Shown piece by piece: positions 14,183 through 22,776 of a stretch of DNA of 38,657 nt (the stretch's first letter is position 1; every line of letters begins with the position of its first letter). Below the pieces are notes generated by a model that worked only from the letters and a program-made list of their open reading frames with translations, had not been told where the DNA came from and ran no database searches. Both the position numbers and the translations under genes were made by a program. The stretch comes from a virus: the IMG/VR virus record IMGVR_UViG_3300042902_000256, positions 1 to 38,657 of that record, one strand, 5' to 3'.

Positions 14183-15652
14183 TCATTTACGGAACTGTGT
14201 CTGTTGAGCGTGGACGCGGTACTGGCCGACCAGCTTGGGCGAGTCCTGCACATTGAGGCGATTGCGATCACCGCCGCCGATGCCGTCGCCAATCTCACAG
14301 ACCAGCGCGGTTTTGTAGCCGGCGTAGTCCTGCACCCAGCCCTTGAACTCCAAGACGGCGTACAGGGCGAGCAGCTCGGCCTTGGCGAGCTTGGGCTGCA
14401 TGATGGCCTGACCGGCACCGAACTTGGCATCGTCTTCGGCGAGCTTGTGACGCGGGTACTTGGAGCTGAACATTTTGCGTTGCTCGAAGCGGATGCGCTC
14501 CAGCGTCTCGGGCACGTTGATGTCGAGATAGGAATCGTCGGCAATGTCGGCGGCGTTCACCTGGTACATAGTGATCTGTCGCTCGATCATCACGCTGCCA
14601 TCGCTGCCGACCTTGTAGGAGGCAACGCCATCGAACAGCAGCAGGTTACGCTCGGCATCCGTCCAGCGCAGCTCGATGGCCGGTGCCATGATGTTGGGCA
14701 GTTTGAGGGTTTGCAGCGGGCGGGCCGGGTCGATGGCTAGCGCAGCGGCCGCCACCACCGTATTCACAGCGGCCCAGATGTACGGCGGCTGCGGTGCGAG
14801 GTTGGTGCCCATGCAGGTGACATGCGGATTGTTGCGGCTGTCGCCGTGGGTGACGGTGTCGGCATGGTTGCCACGGAACGCGGTGAAGGCGCGAGCGCCA
14901 ATCTGACGGGTAGGCCCCCAGCGGCTGTCGAGTTCCGTCTCCAGCTTCACCAGATTGGCGGCATCGGTAAACGGGCAGGCGATCCAGTTGTACCACTCAT
15001 CAGCCATAGCCGCGATGGCAACGGCCAGGTCAGGGTTGGTGGTGCCACCGGACATGGCCACAATGGCGGCCGCGATACCCTTGGGCAGCTGCTCGCCGTA
15101 GTAGCCCAGGCGTACATCGATGCCGTTGCCGGTCTCGCCCTTCCACTTGGCGGTGAAGGTGACAACGCCGGCAACGTTGGCGGCAGTGACCGGCAGCGTG
15201 GTATCGGCTGCAACAGCGGCGGCAATGGCGTCACCAATCACGGTGGCGGTATCGGCCACAGTAACGCCGACGTTGACCTGCTTGCCTGCGATGTAGAGCG
15301 CCAGGGTACCGGTGCTGGTGGCCGTGCCGGTGATGGTGATGGTGCCAGTGGCTACCGCACCGGCAGCGGCCTCATCCAGCGCAATGGCGGTGATGTTCAT
15401 CCACTGATTGGCAGCGAGCAGCGCGATGAGCTGCTCTGCCAGCATGGAGCCACGACCGAAGTACTCTTCGGCCTGTGCCGGTGAGGTGATGCGTGTGGGT
15501 ACACCCTCGGCCACCGTACCGGCAGAGAGGCGCTGACCGATGACCAGGATCTTGAATGAGGGATCGGCGTTGTTGGCCAGCGAGTTGTCGAACTCGACAT
15601 AGATACCGGGCAGACGCAGCGCGGCGGGGATGCTGTTGAATGGGACAGGCAT
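14183..15652 (-). CDS. Tail sheath protein (Mu gpL-like), 489 aa
   Basis: It is the contractile sheath subunit. The N terminus (MPVPFNSIPAALRLPGIYVEFDN) and the C-terminal region (DDSYLDINVPETLERIRFEQR ... PRHKLAEDDAKFGAGQAIMQP) are characteristic of Mu-type sheaths. An Ala/Thr/Val-rich insertion (about residues 115-190) is likely an outer domain. ATG 15652 is preferred over the TTG two codons upstream because GGAG is then nine bases away. Length is near Mu gpL. Confidence 0.92.
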   Translation of the reverse strand: MPVPFNSIPAALRLPGIYVEFDNSLANNADPSFKILVIGQRLSAGTVAEGVPTRITSPAQAEEYFGRGSMLAEQLIALLAANQWMNITAIALDEAAAGAVATGTITITGTATSTGTLALYIAGKQVNVGVTVADTATVIGDAIAAAVAADTTLPVTAANVAGVVTFTAKWKGETGNGIDVRLGYYGEQLPKGIAAAIVAMSGGTTNPDLAVAIAAMADEWYNWIACPFTDAANLVKLETELDSRWGPTRQIGARAFTAFRGNHADTVTHGDSRNNPHVTCMGTNLAPQPPYIWAAVNTVVAAAALAIDPARPLQTLKLPNIMAPAIELRWTDAERNLLLFDGVASYKVGSDGSVMIERQITMYQVNAADIADDSYLDINVPETLERIRFEQRKMFSSKYPRHKLAEDDAKFGAGQAIMQPKLAKAELLALYAVLEFKGWVQDYAGYKTALVCEIGDGIGGGDRNRLNVQDSPKLVGQYRVHAQQTQFRK

Positions 15653-15658
15653 GCTCAA

Positions 15659-15844
15659 TTACTCCTTGCTGGTGGCGGGCTTGGCCGGGCGCTTGCCCTC
15701 GACCACGCTGCCGTCATTGATACGGCGCACCCAGTAGACTGAGCGCTCCACTTCCGCACCCTCTTCGGGAAGGAACTCACGCGCCTTGCCCTCCAGGTGC
15801 ACCTTGCTGCCGGGCGTTGCCGGCTTGATGTAGATCTTACTCAT
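15659..15844 (-). CDS. Mu gp38-like protein (DUF2635), 61 aa
   Basis: This small protein (MSKIYIKPATPGSKV... ending PAKPATSKE) matches the DUF2635 family found before Mu-like sheath genes. It has a beta-rich body with PEEGAEVERSVYWVRR and a Lys/Pro tail. Function is unknown, but its conserved place suggests a tail assembly or initiator role. It ends six bases before the sheath ATG. Confidence 0.8.
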   Translation of the reverse strand: MSKIYIKPATPGSKVHLEGKAREFLPEEGAEVERSVYWVRRINDGSVVEGKRPAKPATSKE

Positions 15845-15847
15845 TGC

Positions 15848-16411
15848 TTACCCCTTCGGTGTTTCAGGTAGTGGAACTAAATCATCAGCGGCAGGCTCAT
15901 CGCCGCCCGCCGCCATGCTGTGTGCGATGCCGACATTGTTGAGGCTGCCCACAGTAATGGTGGCCACACTCACACCCGTGGCCGGTGTGGCACTCCACAC
16001 CGTTTCGCCCAGGGTGATGCCGAGCTGGAACTCCACCGCCCATACCAGGTAGCTGTCGAGCTCGGGCTTGAAGCTGTCTTCCCCTACGCGCAGGATCTCA
16101 GCACTGCGCTGTACGGCATCAACATTAAAATCGGCTTCTTGAGAAACACGCACCGCCACGGTGGCGGCGAGGTTGCGCACGCTCATGTCGGCGTCGGTGT
16201 CATTCGGGCTGATAATGCAGTAAGCGGTGAAGCGCGCCGTAAAGTCGGCGGTGCCGTCACCAAAGTCATCTTCTTCCAGACCATCAAGCTCCAGCAAAAC
16301 GGCGGGGATGCTCACCTTGCGCTGCAGCTTTGGATAAGCAGCGCAGGTTTGCAGGCCGGTGATGTCGGCACTGAGGCGGGCGATGATGGCGGCGTGGATG
16401 GCGTCAAGCAT
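15848..16411 (-). CDS. Mu gp37-like protein (DUF1834), 187 aa
   Basis: The first ~140 residues resemble DUF1834/Mu gp37 proteins: MLDAIHAAIIARLSADITGL at the N terminus, then a VSIPAVLLELDGLEED segment and a beta region around FTARFTAYCI. These are thought to act at the head-tail or tail-terminator position. The C-terminal ~45 residues are low-complexity and variable. It overlaps the preceding gene by eight bases. Confidence 0.75.
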   Translation of the reverse strand: MLDAIHAAIIARLSADITGLQTCAAYPKLQRKVSIPAVLLELDGLEEDDFGDGTADFTARFTAYCIISPNDTDADMSVRNLAATVAVRVSQEADFNVDAVQRSAEILRVGEDSFKPELDSYLVWAVEFQLGITLGETVWSATPATGVSVATITVGSLNNVGIAHSMAAGGDEPAADDLVPLPETPKG

Positions 16412-17036
16412 GTGCGGCGGCTCGCTTTATCTCGATGTTGAGTTCTTTATTGACAAGGCGTGCCAGGTACGACTCAGCCTTAGCAACCCACTGCACAAAG
16501 ATGTCTTCGGCTTCTTCGATCTCGACCCGCACCTTGACTACCGGGAAGCGGCCATGCGTGTCGGTGCTGTAGTCTGTGCCGCTACGACCACTGCGGTGCG
16601 GGTACATGTCTGGATCGAAATGCTTGGAGCTTTTGCGAATCCATATCTTCTGGCGTGACGAATAGATAGATGCCTTGAAGGCACCAGTGAACATGTGCTT
16701 TCCTACCTTTACGCCCGCCTTGAGCTGGCGGCCCCCACCCAGATAATCGGCATCAATAGCACGCAGGCCAAAGAACACCTTGCCGCGCATCAGCGTTCTG
16801 GATGTGCGATAGGCCAGCATTCTTTTACGCAGCACCTTCATGGGCAGACCGGTTGAGCCGCTTATATCTTTTGACGCTTCCTTTTTCAGCCATGTCATGG
16901 TCTTGTCTACCGCGCGACGGTAGGCCAACTGCACCCGCTTCTCGGTGAGACCGAAGAAGCGTGTGAGATGCGCAAATTCATCCTTGCCGACACCGCTGAT
17001 ATTCAGCTTCATGCCAGGCATGCCTCTGCTGCTCAT
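16404..17036 (-). CDS. Minor tail protein Z-like (GPZ family), 210 aa
   Basis: The true start is the ATG at 17036, which overlaps the upstream stop (TGATG); the longer frame to 17201 is a shadow. The protein shows the GPZ-type pattern: MKLNISGVGKDEFAHLTRFF, then a helix with AYRRAVDKTMTWLKKEASKD and the motif STGLPMKVLRKRMLAY. A basic C terminus follows. Members join or complete the tail. It lies between the lysis-type membrane proteins and the gp37-like gene. Confidence 0.75.
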   Translation of the reverse strand: MSSRGMPGMKLNISGVGKDEFAHLTRFFGLTEKRVQLAYRRAVDKTMTWLKKEASKDISGSTGLPMKVLRKRMLAYRTSRTLMRGKVFFGLRAIDADYLGGGRQLKAGVKVGKHMFTGAFKASIYSSRQKIWIRKSSKHFDPDMYPHRSGRSGTDYSTDTHGRFPVVKVRVEIEEAEDIFVQWVAKAESYLARLVNKELNIEIKRAAAHA

Positions 17037-17404
17037 CAGGTCACCTTCATCACAACGGCGGCACCGATGACACCGCTGACCATGATGGTGAGTGCGTTCC
17101 GCACCAGCCAGTCGAACAGGCTGGCACTTTGCGTATTGAGTGCCTGTGCGGTTTCCAACAGCCGCAGGCGGCGATCGATCTCCGCTTTTTCTGACCGCCA
17201 CATGGCGGCGATTTCATCCACCTGCTTGCCGATGCGGTTGGTAAGGTCGGCCACGCGGCCAAGGTCGCCATCCAGGCGGATGAGTTCGTGTAGCGCCTTT
17301 GCCAGCTCCTTCACGTCGGAGCGCATACCGTTGAGAGAGTCGCGCACCTCGCGCTTAACGTCGGCAAGGTCTTGCTTTATGGAATCAACTTCTGCGGGAG
17401 GCAT
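17036..17404 (-). CDS. Coiled-coil membrane protein, 122 aa
   Basis: The first ~95 residues are a long charged helix with heptads (VDSIKQDLADVKREVRDSLN ... EIAAMWRSEKAEIDRRLRLL). The last ~22 residues (LFDWLVRNALTIMVSGVIGA...) form one membrane helix. This resembles haemolysin XhlA-type or spanin-like phage proteins. Its ATG overlaps the stop of the holin-like gene (TAATG), suggesting a joint role in lysis. The exact family is uncertain. Confidence 0.6.
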   Translation of the reverse strand: MPPAEVDSIKQDLADVKREVRDSLNGMRSDVKELAKALHELIRLDGDLGRVADLTNRIGKQVDEIAAMWRSEKAEIDRRLRLLETAQALNTQSASLFDWLVRNALTIMVSGVIGAAVVMKVT

Positions 17405-17793
17405 TATTCTTTCGCCCCTTTCATGCGCCCCAGCATGTGGGGGCCAAAGTAGAAACCACCCACGCCCACCACCAGCCAGCCGAACTTGCCGTCGGCCACA
17501 TCGATGATGAACTGGCTGAACGCCGGGTCGAATTTATAGGCCACCACCGCAGCCAGGATGAGGCCGACAAACGGGAAGATGACGGCGAAGGCGATGACGC
17601 GGCGGGTGACACTGCGCGTCGTGGACTCACTGCCCAGAACCTTTTGCAGCTCCACCCAGTTTTCGCCAAGTTTACGATTAAGCTCGGCGCGTTCCTCATC
17701 CGTGAACACCATGGCGTCGAGGCCCTTGATGCCAGCATCCAACACCTTGCCAGCGGCGTCAGGCCCTGCGTTAAACCAGCCGAACATTCCCAT
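17404..17793 (-). CDS. Holin-like membrane protein, 129 aa
   Basis: The N-terminal half is polar and helical (DEERAELNRKLGENWVELQ). The C-terminal half has two hydrophobic segments, IAFAVIFPFVGLILAAVVAY and FGWLVVGVGGFYFGPHML, followed by the basic tail GRMKGAKE. This layout matches the GTA/3TM-type phage holins. ATG 17793 is chosen behind AAGGAGAG. It would permeabilise the inner membrane so that the endolysin acts. The endolysin is about 20 kb away, at 37769. Confidence 0.65.
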   Translation of the reverse strand: MGMFGWFNAGPDAAGKVLDAGIKGLDAMVFTDEERAELNRKLGENWVELQKVLGSESTTRSVTRRVIAFAVIFPFVGLILAAVVAYKFDPAFSQFIIDVADGKFGWLVVGVGGFYFGPHMLGRMKGAKE

Positions 17794-17803
17794 CACGCTC
17801 TCC

Positions 17804-18127
17804 TTAACTTTTTGGCCGCAACACCAGCACTGTGAGGCCGGTACCGTCAGGTTGCAGGTCTACCACTTCATATACCGAAGCCTTCACCGTGAGCGTGGTG
17901 ACATCTTCCACCACCGCGCTCAGGTCAACGCTCTGATCTACCGTGAATTGCGGCTCGATAATCTCGGTGCGCAGTGAGCCAATACGCGGTTGAATCCATG
18001 GAGCAGCGAACTCCCCTTTGACCGGCACCACCGTGACGCCATCGCCGGAAATATCCAGCGTGGCGCCGTCACCCAGCAGGGAAAGCAGCGACTTATCAGC
18101 GCGGGCAAAGGTTTGTCCGAAGTCCAT
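17804..18127 (-). CDS. Head-tail joining protein, 107 aa
   Basis: The protein (MDFGQTFARADKSLLSLLGD ...) resembles lambda gpFII-type head-tail connectors in size, beta content and position between capsid-side genes and tail genes. It starts behind AGGAGC. It has no catalytic motif. It would sit at the bottom of the connector, where the tail docks. The assignment is mostly contextual. Confidence 0.55.
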   Translation of the reverse strand: MDFGQTFARADKSLLSLLGDGATLDISGDGVTVVPVKGEFAAPWIQPRIGSLRTEIIEPQFTVDQSVDLSAVVEDVTTLTVKASVYEVVDLQPDGTGLTVLVLRPKS

Positions 18128-18139
18128 GGAGTGTTGCTC

Positions 18140-18508
18140 CTAGCTGTACTTCTTCTCGCCAGTCATGCTGAGCGCACGACTGAAGGTGGGGGTGGTACCT
18201 GCTACGGTATCCACACCACGCACGTACTTTTTGAGGCCGTCACCGTTGAGGATGATGGACTCATAAGCGGCCGCCGCGTTGGTGACCTGTGTGAAGGCAC
18301 CACCGGTAATGGCGACAAAGGTGCTGTTGTCGTCACTGTGTTCCAGGGTGACGTCGAGGGTGTGGTCGGCACCGCCACCGGCAGAGCTGTCGAGGGTGAA
18401 CTTGACGTCGCCCTCGAAGGCGCTGATATCGACACCGGTACCGTTGGCGGTGGCCGTGATGGCCGCCGCGCCAAGGATGGAAGTGGGGATGATATTTTTA
18501 GCTCGCAT
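18140..18508 (-). CDS. Structural protein near capsid genes, 122 aa
   Basis: A beta-rich protein of 122 aa (MRAKNIIPTSILGAAAITAT ... LSMTGEKKYS) with many Thr, Gly, Ala and Asp residues. It lies between the capsid-side coiled-coil gene and the head-tail joining gene. Decoration or head-completion proteins often have this profile, but I do not recognise the family. The start has AGGAG at good distance. Confidence 0.5.
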   Translation of the reverse strand: MRAKNIIPTSILGAAAITATANGTGVDISAFEGDVKFTLDSSAGGGADHTLDVTLEHSDDNSTFVAITGGAFTQVTNAAAAYESIILNGDGLKKYVRGVDTVAGTTPTFSRALSMTGEKKYS

Positions 18509-18566
18509 GGTCTTGCTCCTGATTAGTTAGGGTGTGCCAGCACACTCGAATGGTGCGCCTTCCCGG

Positions 18567-18992
18567 TTACTTGCCTTTAGCTTTAGCCTCGGCGGCTTTG
18601 GCGATCTCCTCGGCCTTGGTGTTGGCGTCAGCGATGATCTTCTTCGCCTCCTCCTCAGCAGCGGTAACGATATCCGCTGCCTTCTCCTCGGCTTCCTGCT
18701 GCAGTTCAGCCAGGGCGTCGGCCTCGGCGGCAGCAGCAGCGGCGGCCTCTTCGCGCTTTGCCTTCTCATTGGCTTCGCGCTCGGTCTTGGTCTTGTTGAA
18801 CTCAGCCTGCCGCTTGCGTGCCTGCTCTTCGCTGGCAGCCTCGGCACGCGGGCGCGCCATGCGCATAAGTGAACGGGCGGCGTCTTCGCCGATGTCTTCG
18901 GGCACCAGTAGGACGGTGCCTTCTTTCACAGCCAGGCCTGCGATGGCCGTACTGATGGTGATAAAAATGGCGCGTGACATTTTCTGTGACAT
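18567..18992 (-). CDS. Ala/Glu/Lys-rich coiled-coil protein, 141 aa
   Basis: The N-terminal ~50 residues (SRAIFITISTAIAGLAVKEG TVLL) are partly hydrophobic. From about residue 52 to the end the sequence is a continuous Ala/Glu/Lys helix with strong coiled-coil character. GGAGG lies eight bases before ATG 18992, favouring this start over the ATG four codons downstream. The position next to the capsid gene would fit a head accessory protein, but low complexity prevents family assignment. Confidence 0.5.
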   Translation of the reverse strand: MSQKMSRAIFITISTAIAGLAVKEGTVLLVPEDIGEDAARSLMRMARPRAEAASEEQARKRQAEFNKTKTEREANEKAKREEAAAAAAAEADALAELQQEAEEKAADIVTAAEEEAKKIIADANTKAEEIAKAAEAKAKGK

Positions 18993-19011
18993 GGTGATTC
19001 CTCCTTACATA

Positions 19012-19029
19012 GCCCGGCTACTGCCGGGC
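19012..19029. terminator. Stem-loop after major capsid gene
   Basis: GCCCGGC and GCCGGGC form a perfect 7-bp stem with a four-base loop, 9 bases past the capsid stop on the minus strand. No T-run follows. A stem at this place could stabilise the abundant capsid mRNA 3' end or partially attenuate readthrough. Confidence 0.5.
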
Positions 19030-19038
19030 CTGTCTGCC

Positions 19039-20892
19039 TTATGAGTTGATGCAGAAGCTCTCGGCGTGGCCGATGGCAACGTCGGCATCCTGAAACACGC
19101 GCAGGATGAGGCCACCGCTGCCGGCCTTGGTGGCGAGATCAGGATTGACGTCGATGACACCCCAGAGGCCGACCATCACGTCTTCCCAGTTACCGAAGGC
19201 GATCTTGTTGGCGGCCAGCTGGTTGGAGACCGCCACCGGGTGACCGTTGGCATTCTCGCCGTCCATTAGGAAGATGCCGCTGCCGGCGTCCTTCTTGGTG
19301 GTCTTGAGGTTGCCGCGCACGCCGGAGGTGGTGACGTAGGCCAGCTTGCCCTCCAGCGCGTTGTCGGCGGCGACGGCGGTCTCGAACCCGACCAGCTCAG
19401 CCCAGGTGGGCGCGCCGGCACTGGAGACCGACTGCGTGTTGACGCCAGCCATGTTAAAAACACCCAACGGCTGGTTGTTGGTACCGGTGCCGGCAAGGAT
19501 GCCGTAGTCGATACCCAGCGCCGCACCCTTGAGCAGGGCGTTGTGCACCACACGCTCAACACTCGGGCTGCTCTGCTTGAGCAGGCGGCGCGACATGGGC
19601 ACGCCACCGGCCAGGGTCTTGGGTGCCATTTTGATGAGGCCGGTGTCCATGTTGGTGAGACCAGCATCCTCATCATCACCCACCCAGGTAAAGATCGGGT
19701 TGCTGAGGGCCTTGGGCAATTCGAGGTTGCCATCCAGGCCGTCCATCACGGTGGCCCCGAGCTGCATCACCACCGAGCGCGGGCGCAGGGTGTCGATGAA
19801 CATGTCGCCCATGTGCTGGGTGCCGATGAAGTCGGCATTAGCGGTGGCATTCATTCCGCGGGTGACGACGTCGAGCGGGACGAAGAAGCCGCGCGCCTCA
19901 CGGTCCATGCGCTCACCCAGTTCGCGGGAGCACTCCATCTCGAAGGCGGCGGCCGCCATCGCCTTGCTGTCGCCGTTGCGTGCTGCCACCACGGCGCTGA
20001 TGGCACGCATCAGGCTGTAGTTGCGCAGGTCGTTGGCGGAGAGGTCGAGGCGGGTGTCAGCAGGCGGGGTGCCACGGGTGCCGACATCATCCGCCGACGG
20101 CAGGCGTGCCAGGATGGCGGCGCGCATCTGGTCGAGCGTGTGACCCTTGGCGATTGCCTCGCGGGCCAGCTCTTCGCCGCCCAGCGTAGCGTGACGCTTG
20201 CCCATATCGAGCAGGTCGGCAACGCGCTTCTGCTCGGCGGCACGCACTTCGTTTTCGATGGCAGCGCGGTCAGCAACGACCGGTTGCGGTTTGGCAGGGG
20301 CGCCACGGTTTTCATCAACCGGCGCGCCGTTTTCGTCAAGCTTAGGCATGGTTCTATCCTCTATTTCAATTTCAAACGATTCACCGGCCGATCGGCCGAC
20401 ACCTACGGAGATATCAGCCGGTACGGTAACCAGGCTGATTTCGAGAGGTTCCCAGTCGGTGGCGCGGTAGATGTTAGGACCACCATCGACCTCCTCCTCA
20501 AGAACCAATTTGTGAACGCGGTACGCAAACGAGACAGCGGTGAGAATGCCATCCTGCACATCGCGGAATTTTTCAGATGCAACATCCGAGTTGCCGAAGC
20601 GCACCACCGCCTTGCCTTTTTTCTGCTCGATGCGGATATCGTTGACGGCACCCAGATGGATGTCCCAGTCATGATTAAAGAGCAGCGGCCCATTGGCGCG
20701 CATACGATCCAGTCGCACGCTCTTCGGGTTGTGGTCGAGTATCTCGATACCGAACCAGCGTTCCACGTCGCGTGTCTCACTGGAGAAGCTCAGCTCGACG
20801 GTGCGCTCATCCTGATTGACCGACTCACGGTTGAGCACGAACGACCGCTGCAGTGGCTTGTCGCATTTAATCTTTCGCGTTTGCGTCGGCAT
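19039..20892 (-). CDS. Fused prohead protease and major capsid protein, 617 aa
   Basis: One frame carries both functions. Residues ~10-185 are an HK97-type prohead protease: histidine in LLFNHDWD, serine in GILTAVSFAYRVHK and the closing LEISLVTVPAD. After a charged linker (~185-330, scaffold-like, with AEQKRVADLLDMGKRH) the rest is an HK97-fold capsid protein (GFFVPLDVVTRG, MGDMFIDTLRPRSVV, LAGGVPMSRRLLKQSSPSVE). The start ATG 20892 has AGGAGG six bases upstream and overlaps the end of the portal gene. Self-cleavage between linker and capsid domain would be expected. Fusions of this kind are known in some phages. Confidence 0.9.
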   Translation of the reverse strand: MPTQTRKIKCDKPLQRSFVLNRESVNQDERTVELSFSSETRDVERWFGIEILDHNPKSVRLDRMRANGPLLFNHDWDIHLGAVNDIRIEQKKGKAVVRFGNSDVASEKFRDVQDGILTAVSFAYRVHKLVLEEEVDGGPNIYRATDWEPLEISLVTVPADISVGVGRSAGESFEIEIEDRTMPKLDENGAPVDENRGAPAKPQPVVADRAAIENEVRAAEQKRVADLLDMGKRHATLGGEELAREAIAKGHTLDQMRAAILARLPSADDVGTRGTPPADTRLDLSANDLRNYSLMRAISAVVAARNGDSKAMAAAAFEMECSRELGERMDREARGFFVPLDVVTRGMNATANADFIGTQHMGDMFIDTLRPRSVVMQLGATVMDGLDGNLELPKALSNPIFTWVGDDEDAGLTNMDTGLIKMAPKTLAGGVPMSRRLLKQSSPSVERVVHNALLKGAALGIDYGILAGTGTNNQPLGVFNMAGVNTQSVSSAGAPTWAELVGFETAVAADNALEGKLAYVTTSGVRGNLKTTKKDAGSGIFLMDGENANGHPVAVSNQLAANKIAFGNWEDVMVGLWGVIDVNPDLATKAGSGGLILRVFQDADVAIGHAESFCINS

Positions 20893-22417
20893 CGTCTGCC
20901 TCCTCTTCTTGTGGCTTTGCCGGTGCTGCCTCGGCGGCTTGCTTCGGCGCGGCCAATGAAACCCCTTTCTCTTTTGCCATCGCCTCGAACTCGGCGATCT
21001 GCTGTAGCACATCCTCCACATCACGACCCAGCTGTGCGGCGGCCATCTGCGGAGAAAGCAGGCGGGCGTTTATGGCCTCGATGACGGCCTTAATGTCCTT
21101 GAAGGGATCGACCCACTCCCAGCGGCGGCCCTGGTGGCGGTGCTCGCTGTAGCGGTCTATGAGTTCTTCTTGAGAAACAACACGGCCCAGGCGACCATGG
21201 AACACGGCGTTATCTAGCCAGCGCAGGTAGATGCGCTCGCACACGGTGCCAGAGAATGAATCCTGCTTGACCTTCCACCGCTCGCGCTCTTCGAGCGTGC
21301 CGCTGCGAATGCTGGAGAAATTGACATCGGTAAGGTCGCCGGTAAGGCCGTGATAAGAGGCGCCGATACCCATCGCCATGTCCTTTTTCAGGGTCTTGGT
21401 GAAGGGTTCGAAGTTTTCATGCGGGTACTTCGGGTCGAAGCCGATGAAGGTTTTGTCGCCACTCAGGTGGCCGATGGTGCCGGCCTCAATTTCCTCAATC
21501 AGGTCGCCGCTGTCATCGACCTCATCGGCCTCATCCATGGCATGGCCGTTGCCCTCTTTATCGACCACCCAGCCCATCTTGCTGGCGCCGTAGCGGGCGG
21601 CGACGATGGCGGTTTCGATGTACTGCGAGAGCTGGTGGATGTTGAGCATGGCGCTGGCCAGCCAGCTGACGCCGCGCAGTTGCTCGGGCCGATCGGCCTC
21701 GAACCAGTGGATGATGTCGTCTGCCGGGACGCGCTCATGCTCATCGCGGATATATACCCAGCCACGGCGCTCGCCTGTCTTCAGCCAGTAGGCCACAGCA
21801 CGGCCCGCGGGGTTGAGCTCGATACCCATGCGCACACGGTTGCCGTTTTTGAGATCGGTGTTGAGCATATGATCCAGCCGCGCCGGGTCGAGCAGCTCTA
21901 TCACAAAGCCCCAGGGATTGCGGTGTGAGGGTTGCACGTCATGCAGGCGGATGAGGCACTCGCCATCTCTGGCCGTGGTGCGCACCGAGACGCGCTCGGC
22001 AGCGTGGCGCGAGTAGCGGCCGGTAACCTCGCACACACCACGACGTGACCAGGCACGGTACTCGCGCTCTACCCGACGGTTGCCGGCGGTATCGGCCTTG
22101 TCGCCGCGCAGCTTTCCCTGCACCTGCAGGGTGAAGCCGTCGGGGCCGACTACGTGAGTCTCAACCAGAGAGAGGAATGAGCGCGCCAGGTTGCTGTTTT
22201 GCTCCTGCTCGCGGGCGCGCATGCGAATGATAGAGAGCTGGCTTTTGAGTTCCTGATTGATGTCGCCGCCGTTGCTCAGCCAGTCGGCAGTGAGGCGATC
22301 CTGCTTCGCCGCCTTCCAGGCACGAGCGAGGCGAAACGGCTGCCAGCGCGGGCGGACTGATGGTACCGCCTGCGCCGGTGATTCTTCCGTGCGTTTGAAT
22401 TTCGAAAGCCAGCTCAT
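20867..22417 (-). CDS. Portal protein, lambda gpB type, 516 aa
   Basis: The portal is the dodecameric ring through which DNA is packaged. The N-terminal portion with RLTADWLSNGGDINQEL and the segments NLARSFLSLVETHVVGPDGF and LDPARLDHMLNTDLKNGN are family features of lambda-type portals. The C terminus is a Glu/Ala-rich tail. Length (516) is close to lambda gpB (533). A weak ribosome binding site precedes ATG 22417. Confidence 0.9.
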   Translation of the reverse strand: MSWLSKFKRTEESPAQAVPSVRPRWQPFRLARAWKAAKQDRLTADWLSNGGDINQELKSQLSIIRMRAREQEQNSNLARSFLSLVETHVVGPDGFTLQVQGKLRGDKADTAGNRRVEREYRAWSRRGVCEVTGRYSRHAAERVSVRTTARDGECLIRLHDVQPSHRNPWGFVIELLDPARLDHMLNTDLKNGNRVRMGIELNPAGRAVAYWLKTGERRGWVYIRDEHERVPADDIIHWFEADRPEQLRGVSWLASAMLNIHQLSQYIETAIVAARYGASKMGWVVDKEGNGHAMDEADEVDDSGDLIEEIEAGTIGHLSGDKTFIGFDPKYPHENFEPFTKTLKKDMAMGIGASYHGLTGDLTDVNFSSIRSGTLEERERWKVKQDSFSGTVCERIYLRWLDNAVFHGRLGRVVSQEELIDRYSEHRHQGRRWEWVDPFKDIKAVIEAINARLLSPQMAAAQLGRDVEDVLQQIAEFEAMAKEKGVSLAAPKQAAEAAPAKPQEEEADDADANAKD

Positions 22418-22440
22418 GCGCCGCAGTGTGTGGCTGGCGT

Positions 22441-22462
22441 TTGACAGTTATATATATGTCAA
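22441..22462. promoter_or_regulatory. Inverted repeat TTGACA-N10-TGTCAA
   Basis: TTGACA (22441-22446) and TGTCAA (22457-22462) flank an AT-rich centre (GTTATATATA). On the minus strand it lies about 25-45 bases before the portal start and includes promoter-like -35 and TATATA elements. It may be a secondary late promoter or an operator; there is no direct evidence. Confidence 0.3.
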
Positions 22463-22541
22463 TGTCAGGGGTGGGACAGTGGCAATGCCAATCATTTCAA
22501 CATTGCCAGCACCAATAAACAGATCGTTGAATTAATTCAGG

Positions 22542-22691
22542 CTAATCACTGTTCGATTTGCTGAAATCAGGTTCGCCGGTCGGCACCCATATCTGGTCGA
22601 GGATGTCCCACCGCCAGCGGGTAGCGCCGGGAGGAATGCACGGCGGTTTCGGCACGCCGTAGCCGAAGAGAAATCGAACAATCGCTTTCAC
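22542..22691 (-). CDS. Small hypothetical protein upstream of portal, 49 aa
   Basis: GTG 22689-22691 follows GGAGGTAAC on the minus strand, a strong ribosome binding site. The 49-aa product is proline- and tryptophan-rich in its middle (GYGVPKPPCIPPGATRW) and acidic at the end. It fills the gap between the HTH gene and the portal. Between 22418 and 22541 I see only the inverted repeat. Confidence 0.45.
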   Translation of the reverse strand: MKAIVRFLFGYGVPKPPCIPPGATRWRWDILDQIWVPTGEPDFSKSNSD

Positions 22692-22776
22692 GTTACCTCC
22701 TGTCCGCGCTTCGCGCTCCCATCCGGAACGTGAAGCGTGGCGTTAACCATTTTGTTGACCCCAACAAGATGGTTCG

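Noticed and set aside
14822-15484. Plus-strand open frame (220 codons) over the sheath gene
   Set aside because: It is a shadow of the sheath gene with Gly/Asn-biased composition and no ribosome binding site.
16404-17201. N-terminally extended GPZ-type protein (265 aa)
   Set aside because: The extra 55 residues lie within the upstream coiled-coil gene in another frame and are Arg/His-rich. The TGATG overlap fixes the later start.
4574-18000. A Mu-like transposable phage
   Set aside because: The tail order is Mu-like, but no transposase or Mu B ATPase is seen, and a complete tyrosine integrase and a gpA-type terminase are present.
19543-21084. Long plus-strand open frame (513 codons) over the capsid gene
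   Set aside because: It is antiparallel to the clear protease-capsid gene in GC-rich sequence and encodes a low-complexity, unrecognisable product.
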